Origin: Elgaria multicarinata webbii
Taxonomy: Eukaryota > Chordata > Lepidosauria > Squamata > Anguidae
Assembly (NCBI RefSeq): GCF_023053635.1
Contig: NC_086171.1
Location: 13,658,006 to 13,722,005 of the forward strand
Reading direction: 5' to 3'
Length of the DNA: 64,000 nucleotides
The first letter of the stretch is position 1; every line of letters begins with the position of its first letter. This document shows positions 9,801-22,820 of the stretch, in pieces. The position numbers and the translations under genes were made by a program. The notes below the pieces were generated by a model, which saw nothing but the letters and a program-made list of their open reading frames with translations, did not search any database and had not been told where the DNA came from.

Positions 9801-12800
9801 GAGGGGAAAGAGTGGCACAACTGAGCACCATGTGTAGTTCGAGCTGAACAAAGAAAGACTCAGAATTGTAGAAGCCAATTTCTCTTCGCCCTGGTTCATA
9901 CCATTCAGTTGGGAGTGGAGCAGCTAAAATATCATGGTGGAGGTAGAGCAGCAAAAGTCCTACCCAGGATGAATCCAGCACGAACGGCTGCTCATTCACA
10001 TAGTTCATGAGCATAAGCATGCACAGCACATTTAATTAGGGTGTGCACCCAGGGAATTTTACTTATTTATTTTTTAAAGGTGAGCATTTATTGAATATTC
10101 AGTCATAACGGACATTATTTTTATTCATTTCTTTATAAAACATTGTAGACGCTGATGCCCTGTTCCATGCTTAGCTTACTTCGTGCAGGAGGGCCATTGC
10201 ACATAAGGGGGGTGGAATGAGGAGACACTACTCAAACCCCAGTATTGGTGTGGCTTTGTGTTGACATTGGCCAGAGGAGGGTCTTACAGGGCAATATTAG
10301 CCCTCGGTGGCCCTCCTCCTGGCCTCTTTGGAATGTGGCTCCTGGCAGAGAGGCTCCCAGCAGAGCAATTCCTTTTCACTTCTGCTGCTGGGAGCAATGG
10401 TGTTCTCTTGGAGGCAACAATTCTTTGGCATGGCAGAGAGCCGCCGGAGGGCAGCCAGAGGACAGTTTCCACTGCATCTATGGATCCCTTCTCATTGCAC
10501 TCTCAATTTGTCACTTATTGCTTGAGACATTAGGGTGTGCCTGGGCACACCCAGTACACCCCTTGTGCATGCTTATGTTCATGAGGAAAGCTTTGTTCGC
10601 ACTGGAGGCCATGTGCATGGTGGTGGGAAGGGATTAGCCCTGCTCCTCCACTTTCTCCACTCATCATGTCTCCCCATACTTCCCTTTTTCTTAGCTAAAC
10701 AGTCTCAGCCATTGTGATTTTTTCCTCATGGGAAAAGCTTTTTACGAGCTTAATTTGGCAGGACTCCATCAAGGTTAGCACACGCCAGTTAACAGCTGCA
10801 AAGTCCCTTAAGTTATGAATGTGATGTAACACTAGTGCTCTGAGTCCTTTTCGAGGAGGAAGAATCTCCCCAAAGAGGGGCAGAATAAAAACCTGTGCTG
10901 TTCCTTCCACCCAGCGATTCCAAACATTATTTTAATCTGCACCAAGTTGTCACGTGTTTAAAAATATGGGATATTTTGCTCTCTATTTAGTCTTTGGAAA
11001 CAGATCTTTAGCCTTTAAACAAACAACTCTGCATTGTTTTTATTAGCACGCTGGCATCCATTCAAAGTCAGAGGACACTTCCTTATAGACTCCATCCACT
11101 CATAAAAGTCAAGGGGCCCTTCTTAACTTGCAGATAAATTCCCTTCGTAACTTGCAGATAAATTGACAGATTATCCATGCAGATTGGCATGGATTTACAA
11201 AGGAACATGTCAAACACAAATGTATCTTTTAGAAATGAACAGTGTATACAAGATGCTATAACGCTTTAGTTTGGGGGCAAACCATGTCACGTTAAGCATG
11301 TAGCGTGAAGCTAAGGTGTGTCTTACTTTTTACTCTTGTGTAAATGTGTGTGCACTACAGGAGAGTAGCCCTCCCATTCCCCCCCCCCAAAAAAAATCCT
11401 CCTTCAGGGGGAGGTGTTAAAAAGTAAAAAAATCTCCATTGGAATGAATATAGTCTTTTCTCTCTTTTTTAAGACCCCTCATGTTGGGGGGGGGACTTCA
11501 GGAAAAATATGGGGGGGAGGTTTAACCCCTCCCTTCCAGAGCACCATGGTTCCAATAGGTGTAGTTGTGAACTCAAAAAGAAAAAAGCTAGGAAGGGCAG
11601 CAGTACACCAGGGTCAAGGAAGCAGCAGGAAGCCAGTGGAGTTGGGAGGGTTTGTGCAGTGGTTAAATAATTTTAGTTCCTGGGCTTAACGGTTTTATGG
11701 TGGTGGTGGTGGTGGTGGGGAAGGCTTTAGACAGCCATGTATAATAGGGGTATGTGCTCCTCACCAAAAATACGGGGGTCTGATGGAGCCCCGAATTGAT
11801 CTGTAGGTATCTGAATGTTTTTAGGTGACATGAGGGCTTGTTTCATGTTGATGGACAACTAACTGAACACTTCCATATTAGGAAGACGCTTTCGCTGAGG
11901 GGTGAGGGAGGGGTGGTTTTGAGATTGTCATCTGTGGCTAACCAATAACCACAGTCTCCTCCCTGTCCTCCCTCCAATAACAGTGCTTATGGGGAGGGAT
12001 TGCAAATGATATATCCCATTCCCCCCCACCCCGGAACTCATTCGTTTGCTAGCTCGTGGAGCAAGGCCCTGTCTACACACCATTCCGAAGGCGCCCCGAA
12101 GCCACTTGAGGGTGCCCCGAAAACGTGTAGCATGTACCTTAATCGTCCCCAGAAGAGGAGGAGGCATCCTTCGGCAGCGCAGACTGCGGGCGGGCTGCTC
12201 CAGGCTCTGTTTCCCTTTAGCCAGCAGGCCCTGCAAGAGCTCCCAGCAGCGGGGCTGGGTCGTGGGAGGGAAGAGAGCGGACGGGCGAGGAAAGGGGAGG
12301 GCGCCTCCCATGCCCCTGGGAACGCGCAGGGGCCTCTGCCGCCGCCGCCCCCCTTTCCTCGCCCATCCGCTCTCTTCCCTCCCATGACCCAGCCCTGCTG
12401 CTGGGAGCTCTCGCAGGGCCTGCTGGCTAAAGGGAAATGGAGCCTGGAGCAGCCCGCCCGCAGTCTGCGCTGCCGAAGGACGCCTCCTCCTCCGCCTCTT
12501 CTGGGGACGATTAAGGTACATACTACACGAGCGTTTTCGGGGCGCCCTCAAGTGGCTTCGGGGCGCCTTCGGAACGGTGTGTAGACAGGGCCCGAGAAAG
12601 AGTCCACACTACTGCTTTATAATGGTTTATAACAGTAGAGATAACTGTTTAGGCCCAGGACACACTACATATACAGATTTCAAAACGTTTTCAAAGTGTT
12701 ATATCCTAAAAATCAAGGGAGGAAGGGATAACCTTCAAACTTGGCATGGCTAAATCCCTACTTAAGAGGTCTCACGGTGCCAAGTTTTATCTCTTTACCT

Positions 12801-15800
12801 TTACAAATGACAGATCTGTAAGCATTTTGGTTTCCCATAGGCTATAATAGGGTGGTTGTCTGAAAATGGAACAGTTCTCCAACGAGTAATCCAATGGGAC
12901 GGAGAGATATGCAATCGGAGTGGAGAATTGCCTCATTGGAGCACTGCTCCGATTTTAGGAGCAGAGCAGACCCGCTCTGCACACCCCTAATGTATAATTA
13001 GATTGTGAAGCATACAACTAACATTTCTCTCCCCCTGCCCAATTCCATGCTTACAACTGCTTCTACATTCATTATACGTTACAACAACAACAACAACAAC
13101 AACAAAACTGTTTCCCAACACTGATTTTAATAATAATAATAGTAATACCCTGAGCACATGCAGGTTTGCGTTTTAAACTCAATTAAATCATAGCACCATC
13201 ATGACTACAGGAATAAAATAGAGTTTGCCTGTGTTGCTCTCTTCACAGCAATCTTCACAGCAATCTTTCCAGGCAATCTCCTTGGATGCCCCATCCCACA
13301 ATGCCTGGATCTGTGGAAAGACACCCCCCACTTCTGAATGTACATGCAGAGATTGTCTTCTGTTTTGACATCTTCTGTGTATTTGTCCATACAGAGCCTG
13401 TGTGTATATGTGTGTGTACACATAGAATCATAGAATAGCAGAGTTGGAAGGGGCCTACAAGGCCATTGAGTCCAACCCCCTGCTCAATGCAGGAATCCAC
13501 CCTAAAGCATCCCTGACAGATGGTTGTCCAGCTGCCTCTTGAATGCCTTTAGTGTGGGAGAGCCCACAACCTCCCTAGGTAACTGGTTCTATTGTCGTAC
13601 TGCATATACCATTTTCTATTTTCTGAGTTGGATGCCTGTAATGCGAGATTGCAGTAGTCATCCAGAGAACCAAATACGAATTTAAGTGACTTGCTTAATG
13701 TTTCCGCACATGACAATTATTGCAAGGCATGACATTAATCTAATACTTCAGGACAAACTCTAAAATGAATGGTGGCAAATGCCCTGTAATTCCTTAGGCA
13801 GGCTGAGACATCCTTTGATTGGGTTTTTAAACAGCCTTCTAACATAATTATGATTTGGGGGGGGGGGAGGGAAGTGCCTACAATTAAATTATAGTGTATT
13901 AAGTCTGCATGTTGAAACCTACTCAGCTATGCTGTGTGGTCCTCTGCTTGGCATCTTAATGACTTACAAGGTTAGCGCCTTAGACAGTTATAAATTACTT
14001 TCAAGCCGCTACCTTGCAATTATAGAAATGGTGGTTGTTTCTTTTACACTAGGCTATTATCAAACTGCTATTAGTCAGTTGAGGAAAGTGAAATAGAAAA
14101 TGTTTTCTTCTTCCATCAAATATAGGAAATGAAACCTGGTAGGGCGAGGGTCCTATCCTGCCTTACCATGGAAGGAAGAGCAGTTTATGCACATCCCCAT
14201 TTCTTGGAATCAAGTCTGTAAATAACCAAAAGCCTTCTAAATCTGTACTGCTAGATGCCCATGTTCATTAAACTTTCTTTCCCCTGGCTTTGTGTGTTAA
14301 GATGCCTTTGCACCTTAGATGAGGCTTCATGTCATTTGTGGCCAGATACCTTAAAACATGCTGGCTGGGAATGATGGGAGTTGCAGTCCAACACATCTGG
14401 AGGGCACCATATTGGGGAAGCCTGGCTTAAAACATGACAAGTCTACCTTTCTGTTCAAACAGTTTTCAAGGCAGCATCCAGATGATCCATATCAAAATCA
14501 ACGAACCCGTTACAAATGTAAAAACTCACCTTTGCAATGATGTGTGTGTTATCACTCAGCAAAGTTTTATGAATGGCAGTTGTTAAGGTAATCATTGCTG
14601 TCTGTGCTTTCTGCATATCAGTTTCCTCTAACAACACAGTTTACACCCCTCTCCCCTGCAAGCATGTGTATGTGATCTGCCAGTTTGAGGTTAACTCTTC
14701 ATGTATCTGATGGACAGTGTCCATGGGGCTGTCTATGCACACTCAAAGCCCTGCAGTGGCTGCAAATCTGAGCTGCATCAGTTATATGACACAGCCGCAG
14801 ATTCGCAGCCACCATGGGGCTTTTCTGTGAAGCTGCATGGTAAAAAAGTTAGGGCTTGCTCCCACCGGAAACATTGGGGTGAGATCACCATGGCTCTTCC
14901 ACTGTCTGATCTCATTGTGTGGCCAATCCAGAGGATGATCCTGGTGTAAGGTGACTGGTGATTGGTTGCTGGAAGCCAGGAAGAGGGTGGGGTGGCAGCT
15001 GCAGTACCAGATGATCGCCAGAAATCCTACACTCCTTCCTTGGTGTGAGGATTACCCAATGCCTCCCCGGATAAGCGAAATCACGGAGGTTAGGGTGAAC
15101 GTGGCACCTACTCGGCGCTCTGAAGACAGTTTCCATGAAAGCTTGTACCGCAATATATATACATATCTAAGTTGTCACAATATGCTTTGTTCCTTTTGTC
15201 TTTGTAAGTTTCATCCACAAAATGCTTTTCAAAAGTGATTTGTTGAAGATTATGCACACGCTAAAGTATTACCACAGTTTTGGTCCCTTGACTGTTTTTG
15301 ATAGGTCCTTCAAATATCCTGGTCCCAAACCAGAAAGAGATTTAAAGCTTACCACCACATCTTTGAATTGGATCTGGAAACAAAATGGAAGCCAGTGTAC
15401 CTGCTTTCAATAAGGGAGCCACATACTGCTTATATGCGTCCCCTGCTAACATCCTGGCTGCAGCATTCTGTACTTATTGTAGTAGCTTTGCATTCTTCAA
15501 AGGCAGCCCATTACAGCACTCCCAGGTGTGATGTAACTAAGGCATGAGTCACCCTAGCGAAGTCTCCAGCCTCTACGAATGGGCATAGTTCAAGCACCAA
15601 CCTAAGCTGGGCAAAGCCACACCTGGCCACAGCTGACACCTGAGCATCCAAGGGCAAAGTCCTTGCTAAGTAATGTGAGGTATTCATAGCCCTTATTCTA
15701 GCTGGCTGTAGAAAGTGCAGTTCTCTTCCCTATTGTAAACAGCTTTCAATTTCTTTGTGCTTTATGCAAATAGTTGCAATGAACTTTTAAAATAACACTC

Positions 15801-18800
15801 TTGCAATCACTTTCCATTTTCCAACAGCGCCACGTCAATATTTGTTTTGATCAGATGGTTAGTTAAGAAAGAGCAACTTGGCCAAAATCTCACTGCCAAG
15901 ACATAAGGTTCTTCTGGGAATGTTCTTGAAAACAGTGCAGTCATGACAATGGTGTTAAATTAAACACTGTGGCGATGTACTTGTTTATTTAATAGAGAGA
16001 TGTCTATCCCACACTTCTAGTGCCCATGCACTACTCGGAACTACTTACAGCAATTTAAAAATGCAATATTTTTAAAAATGAGATTCTTCCCATGCATGTG
16101 GCAGTTGCAGTTACGAGGCAATCTGTATTGACTTCCAGTCATGGATAGCATGATAGGGTGGTATGAATTGTGATGCTGCAAGCATGAGTACTTTCCCCCA
16201 GAACTGTTAAGGCCTATGCAGGTGTTTAAAGAAAACATGGAGGGGGAGGGATTCTAAGCTGATTGCACTTAGGCCTAATCTACACCAAGCAGGATATTGC
16301 ACTATGAAAGCAGTATGAAACTGGTATATAAGAGGCATACTACTGCTTTATAGCAGTACTGAAGTGCACTGACAACAGTTGGGGCCCATCGACACGTACC
16401 GTTTTCATACCGCTTTCATAGTGCAATATCCTGCTTGGTGTAGATTAGGCCATAGAAACCCTGTTCAGTCCTATGCAGGTTTGTCCCCCCTTCTGAAAGG
16501 CTGAAAGGCCGTTTTGAAGGCATTTTGTTATTGGCAGTAAGAGCTTTCAAATATGATGGCGTTTTGGCCATGCCCCCTTTTGCCTTTGGCCACACCCACC
16601 ACTGGAAGAGAGTGTCTCTGAAATTGAATTCAGTCCTTGGGATGAAAGAGGTTTGATACCCCTGTCCTAAACACTGTTCTCCCAATGTGTTCTTCGAATG
16701 TTCCAATAGGGTTTATAATAGCATGCGAAAAGGCCAAATCACATTGGTCTGGTTTGGATGCCTGGTTTGGACAAAGACATAGTTTATGAAGCTGGTAATC
16801 AGTTTTCATGTTGCAAACTGAAGAAAAAAAGATGCATAATTTTGATTGCAGGTGGCATAATTTTTGCTTTAGGGTATTGTACCATGGTGAAGAGTATTTG
16901 TACCACGTCACAATATACTTTAAGCTATTTTCCAAGGAGCAAATTGTTTTATTTTTGTTTTTAATTAGCATGATGGCAAAGTGGAATGCCTGGTGCTGTA
17001 GAAAACTGAGACTGATACACTGTGAGCAAGTAGCCAGGACAGTTATGATGCTGAAAATGGGAATAGTTTGGTTGCTGGTGATTTTAGTTCCATCTTCTGT
17101 TTTATAACATCCCAAATAGGAGAACATTGGGTTGAACGCCCTGGTGCCATTAAACCTATTTGGCTGCATTTCTTGCCTGAAACTGGAAGCTCCTTCAGTG
17201 AATAAAGAATGTTGTAACTTCTACTGGAATCACTCCAATATTAGTAAGGCTTGCAAAATGCAAATTTGTATAAATGTCCTTTCAGTATTGTTATTAACAG
17301 ATGCTGTTGCTAGTAGAAATTATGTTGGTGCCAGATGTGCTGGCTCAATTCTATTGTCCCACCACATGGTGATATTATTGAAAATGTTGAAGGTGCGTCT
17401 AGAAGGGGTTTCAAATGACACCCCAAAACGCACAAGCACACATGTTGAAAGAATCATAGATGGAGTTGGTGTTTCCTGCAGTTAGTGATGGCCTAAGGGG
17501 GATTGAGCTCTTCCCCACACCCATTGAAAGAAGGCATGAGTAGGGTTGCATGGCCACACCGGATAGCTGCACCTTCACCACTGGCATGTGCAATGGCCTG
17601 CCCCCTTGACCCATATGTGCAGTCAGCCTGTGAAGAGGCTGAATGTGAGCAGTGACCCTGGCCCTCCTCCTTGTGTGGAGGAGCTTTAGGTGTGTACTCA
17701 TGTACATGAGCAGAGCCCCATTAAATACTGGCCGAACGTGTGTACATATCAGTGGGGGAAGGCGTGCGCGCTAGCTTGCATAGCCCTGTGACACCCCTCA
17801 TGCATTCTTTTAATGTGTATGGGGAGGTCATCTGAATTCCCCGTTTGGTCACAACTAATTGCAGGAAAACAACATGACCAATAAACATGTGCAGCGTACA
17901 TGATAGACCCCTTTTTAGACTCCCCGGCGAGTCTGTGATGTTCAGGCTACTCCCAGGAAAATCAGGAGAACACACAAGGGCTGGCCACAATCCATGTGGA
18001 TTGATTTCATTCAAGGCAATTTAAATTGGCGATTTGAATCACCACAAAAAGACTTTGACTAAAATCAAATTTCACATTGGTATTTCATGTATATCCTTAA
18101 ATTTAGGATGGAAATAATTATGCATTAGTTTTGGTTAATCAAACCGCTAAAACAAGTAATTTAAAGTCAGATACAGGATTCACCCCACTTAAAAGAATTT
18201 GACATCTTTAGTAATTTCAGAAAATGTTACATATTGTGCTGCTTATTATTTAATGGAGAGTTTTATTAGGAATGTTAACTAGAAGTAAATGACAAATGCA
18301 AAACAGCACATATATTATATTTTATCAAAGTGAACATGTTATGGTTACACATATTTTTCACATTTGCAGTAGTCCACCGAATTGCCTAGGCTGTCTCTAA
18401 AACAAATAGGTCTCATTTTTCTGTTCTGTCTTTATTCATAGCCTGGAACAGATATATATGTTGTTCTGCTTTTTCAACTCCCGGGTCACGTGCTTTTTTC
18501 CCCACATATTGCTTTGTTTAGTAACAACTAAGGACCCAGAACTTTCCACAAGCGCAAGCCTGTTGGTTACTGGACAGAACAGTCTATTTTTATAAGATGA
18601 AAAAGAAATGTCCATGTCATTTCTATACTGCCCAATAGCTGAAGCTTTTTGGATGGTTCACTACAATTCACAATATAATGAAAATACAGCATACAAGATT
18701 TAAAACAGTTTAAACAGCTAAAAACAGTTTCAATAAAATACTAGACCTGTTAAGACAGGTGACATAAATGCCCATCATATGCTTTTAATTAAATGCCTGG

Positions 18801-21800
18801 TTGTAGAGGACAGTTTTAACAGTGCCAAAAAAAATGACAGGTGGGCCTCAGTGGGGAGATCATTCCATAATCGAGGGGCCATCACGGAAAAGGCCCCGTC
18901 CCTTCTTGCCACCTTTCGAGGCGGCATTAGGAGGAAGGCCTTGGGTGGTGTCTTGGTAGGTTCATGTTGGCAGAGGTACTCCATCAGGTATTGCAGTCCA
19001 GAGCCATTTAAGCTCTGTGTCACATGTATACCTGTTTTTCACTCTCTGTCACAGTAAAGAGTAGTTAGAATGGATTGTTGCTTTCAATAAGGAAGTTGCA
19101 TGTGCAGTGCCAATGTACACTGATTGTAGATATTGTGATAGCTGCTTTCAAATAATTGACTATGGGACTTCCTGCTTCTTTTGAAATAGGCTACAACCTG
19201 CAAATGTTCATGCTTTATTAATAATAAGATTGGATCCATATTTTGTCATATTTTGAGCAGACCCATTGAAATCAATAGAACTGAAGTTAGTCATGACTGT
19301 TCCCATTGATTTCAATGACACTACTCTAAGCTAGGGCTGTGCACCCACTCCCTGATCCGCCTCAGAGGCCGATCCAGCACCCCCGAAGAAGCCCCAATCC
19401 ACCATGGGGCTGCCTTGGGGCTTGCCCAATCTGCGCTGAAGCTGAGAAGAAATCCGGGCCCTCCAAGGTGACTTGGACTTCTCTGGGTGCCTGCTGCGCA
19501 GCGAGCACCCAGAAAAGTCTCCCCTTCTCCACTTACCTGGATGGCGGAGGCAGCAGGTAAGCTCCCTTCCCCCCTTAACCGCTGCCGCCAGCTTGCGTCC
19601 AGCAGCTTCCACTGCCAACGATGCAGAAGCCTGGAAGTAGGCTTACCTGCTGGCTCCATCGCCACCATCTTTCTTCTGGTGGCTTCTGGAGCCAGCCCCG
19701 GAAATGAAAGGGTGTAGGCCACACGAGTTTAAGATATCGCACGGCCTCTGCTGATTAGTACCTCTATGGCAGCCATAGAGGTACTAATCACAGCAGAAGC
19801 GGCATGATATCTTAAAACCGCACGGCCTACTCCCTTTCATTTCTGGCGGCAGCACCGGAAGCCGCCAGAAGAAAGATGGTGGCAGCAACAGAGGCAGCAG
19901 GTAAGGAGACTGGTGGGGGAGGTGGGGCCGGCTCCGAAGCACCGAGGCGGTCCGAAGCTTTGGAGCCAGTTGGCTTCGGCTTCGGACTGCCTCAGCCTTT
20001 GCCCGAACCACCTTGGATCCGTGATCTGGAGGTCCGAATCACCCTGATTTGCTTCGGATTCGGGGTTCGGAACCAAGGCAGTGCGCAGCCCTACTGTAAG
20101 CATGACTAAGTCTGAATCCAACCCGTAGTCTCCAAGGTACCCACAAAGTTTGTTTCTTTGCTGTTCAGAATTTAAGGCCATAGCTAGACCTAAGGTTTAT
20201 CCCTGGATCGTCCAGGGGTCAAACCTGTTCATCTAGGTGACACACAGGGGATCCAGTGCTCAGGCAGGGGCAAACCCTGGATGATCCCAGGATAAACCTT
20301 AGGTCTAGCTGTGGCCTAAGTCTTCTCTTAACAGGATTCCATTCCAAACATCATGACTCTAGAGAGGCTTGTAAATTTGATATCCATATATTCCAAGTCA
20401 AAAGCCACAGAGCCAATAGAGAGAGAAAAATGGCATGTGTGTGTATATTTGCGTGTTTTGAGCCTCATGATTCCTAAAATTACGGTGTGGCTTTATTCCT
20501 TTTTAAAAACAACGAGAACAATTCTGAGAGAAAACTATTTTGATTTGTTTCCTCTTGTAGTGTTTTCTTTTTGTTATGTTTTTTTCCCCTCTTAATCATA
20601 TCTGTAAATCTGACAATGAGTTTTCCAGTCAGAGAGATGGCACTCAATTGTTAGAGCGTAACCTTGTTTCTGGATCATTTCCAGAAACATCCTGATAACC
20701 CATGGCAAAGTAAAAACAAACTTCTTTTATGGAATTAGTATTCCTGAGAACAACCTTGTAAAATTGGAATGTTGCTGCTGCTACTATTTATTTATTTATT
20801 TATTTCACTTATATACCGCCCCCATAGCCAGAGCTCTCTGGGCGGTTTACAGAAATTCTAAAATTGAGATAAAAACAAGTATACAAAATTTAAAATTTTT
20901 AAACACAGAACATGCACACATAAAGCGTTAAAAACCGTTAAAAAACTAAACATGTGGGTGATTAAGATGTGCCGCCATATGCCTGGGCAAAGAGAAAAGT
21001 CTTAACCTGGGGCCGGAAAGATAGCAGCGTTGGCGCCAGGCGAGCCTCGTCAGGGAGATCGTTCCATAGTCTGGGGGCCACCACCGAAAAGTCCCTGTCC
21101 CTTGTTGCCACATTCTGAGCCTCTCTCAGAGTAGGCACCCAGAGGAGGACCTTAGATGTTGAACGTAGTGATCGGGTATATTCACATCGGGAAAGGCGTT
21201 CTGTCAGGTATTTTAAGTTAGCCTTCACATGACATCCCTGCCAATCACATTTTCATGTTCGTTTATCTGTCCTCAACTGTGTGGTGCGTGTGTGTGTGTG
21301 TTCTTTTGGGGGGCAAGGAATAAATCGTTCCATTACCTGTGTTTTGTATACCGCGTACTTTATGTAGCTCAGTATACAAAACAAGCCACATATGTTACTA
21401 AGTCATGTAACATATGTGGCTTGTATTAGAAGTGGGCATTTCCCCCCGAGATATATTTATACAAAAGCTTTATCATCTATAATACTTCGTGCCACTGTTT
21501 CAGATATGTTTGCTGGTGTTTGAATGCTGGAAATATGGCAAATCGAATGATAGTGACACTTGGAGGAAAAGTCTACACAGGCTGATGTTTTAAGCCTTGT
21601 CAGACCACAGCAAGATGGACTTGTGCTTTGTGGTGCGTATGCAGATCTGGGCTGAACCCATGGCTGACAGGTTGTGTACAAACACTTCACCACAAGCTGG
21701 AAGCCAGCTTGGGTTGGCTATTTTTCTGCAGCTGTTCCGTGTTTTAACGATCGCAAGAAGTGGTCGTGAGTGTCTTGCAAAAGCAGGTAGCTCATTTCTG

Positions 21801-22763
21801 TGGACAACTGTTTGTGGGTAGAGACCTGGAAAAGTGTCTAGAAACCACAGCAGTGTAGCAGATCTTGGAATGGATTCATTACTTCTTTATTCAAATGGTT
21901 TTTGGTTGCTTTTTAGGACATAGGCCTCACGACAAAACATAAAATACATTGAAATCCTCAGACAGTTTGAAAACACTTATAAAATAGAAAATGATCGAAT
22001 TTGGGCCATTTGTGCTTATGCTAGAATCAAAAAAGGAGACACGCCTCAGGTACATGCCACACAGTTAGCCTCATGTGTAGTGTGACTCTAAGGCCCTTAG
22101 GAAAACATCACCTGGAATAGGTATGTATTTAAGGCCTGCGTGAAGGCCTGTATTGTATGTATGGTGGCCATGTGCCCTCCTTTATCGGGGGCAGTCCTCT
22201 ATTTGAAGGGCTTGTCCAGTCTAAGTCCGATTTAAAGATAAAGAGTCATAAGAAAGGGGTGCAGCAGGGGCCTTGAAGTTCCTCATCAACTTTCAGCACT
22301 GGTTTGGTTAGTGGAACAAGCACGCACACAAATCACCTGGTCAAATCACTCCACTGGTTGCCAATTAGTTTCCGGGCAAAGTACAAAGTGTTGGTCATTA
22401 CCTTTAAAGCCCTAAATGGTTTGGGTCCAGGTTACCTTTGGGATCGCCTTCTCCCATATAGTCCACCCCACACACTCAGGTCCTCTGGGGTGAACTTACT
22501 CCAGTCAGCTAAAACTAGGCTGACATCAGTTTCCCAGAGGACCTTTTCTTCTGTCGCCCCCAGATTGTGGAATGGCCTGCCGGAGGAGATTCGTAAAATT
22601 AACTCTCTGTGTGATTTTAAGGCAGCTTTAAAGACTAGCCTTTTCTGGCAGGTCTATCCAGATCAATGTTAAATCATGAATTTTTAAGATGTATTGATTC
22701 CTGTTCTAATGTTGTTCCCCGCCTCGATCCAAAGGGAGAGGCGGGTAAGAATAAATAAATAAA

Positions 22764-22820
<57 letters not shown>

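Noticed and set aside
10160-10720. Open frames of up to 130 codons near 10245
   Set aside because: No similarity recognised, no splice-site support and low-complexity composition. Treated as chance frames in intron DNA.
11928-12584. Overlapping open frames of about 200 codons on both strands
   Set aside because: They arise because the GC-rich palindrome 12065-12592 reads open in both directions. The peptides mirror each other and match no known protein.
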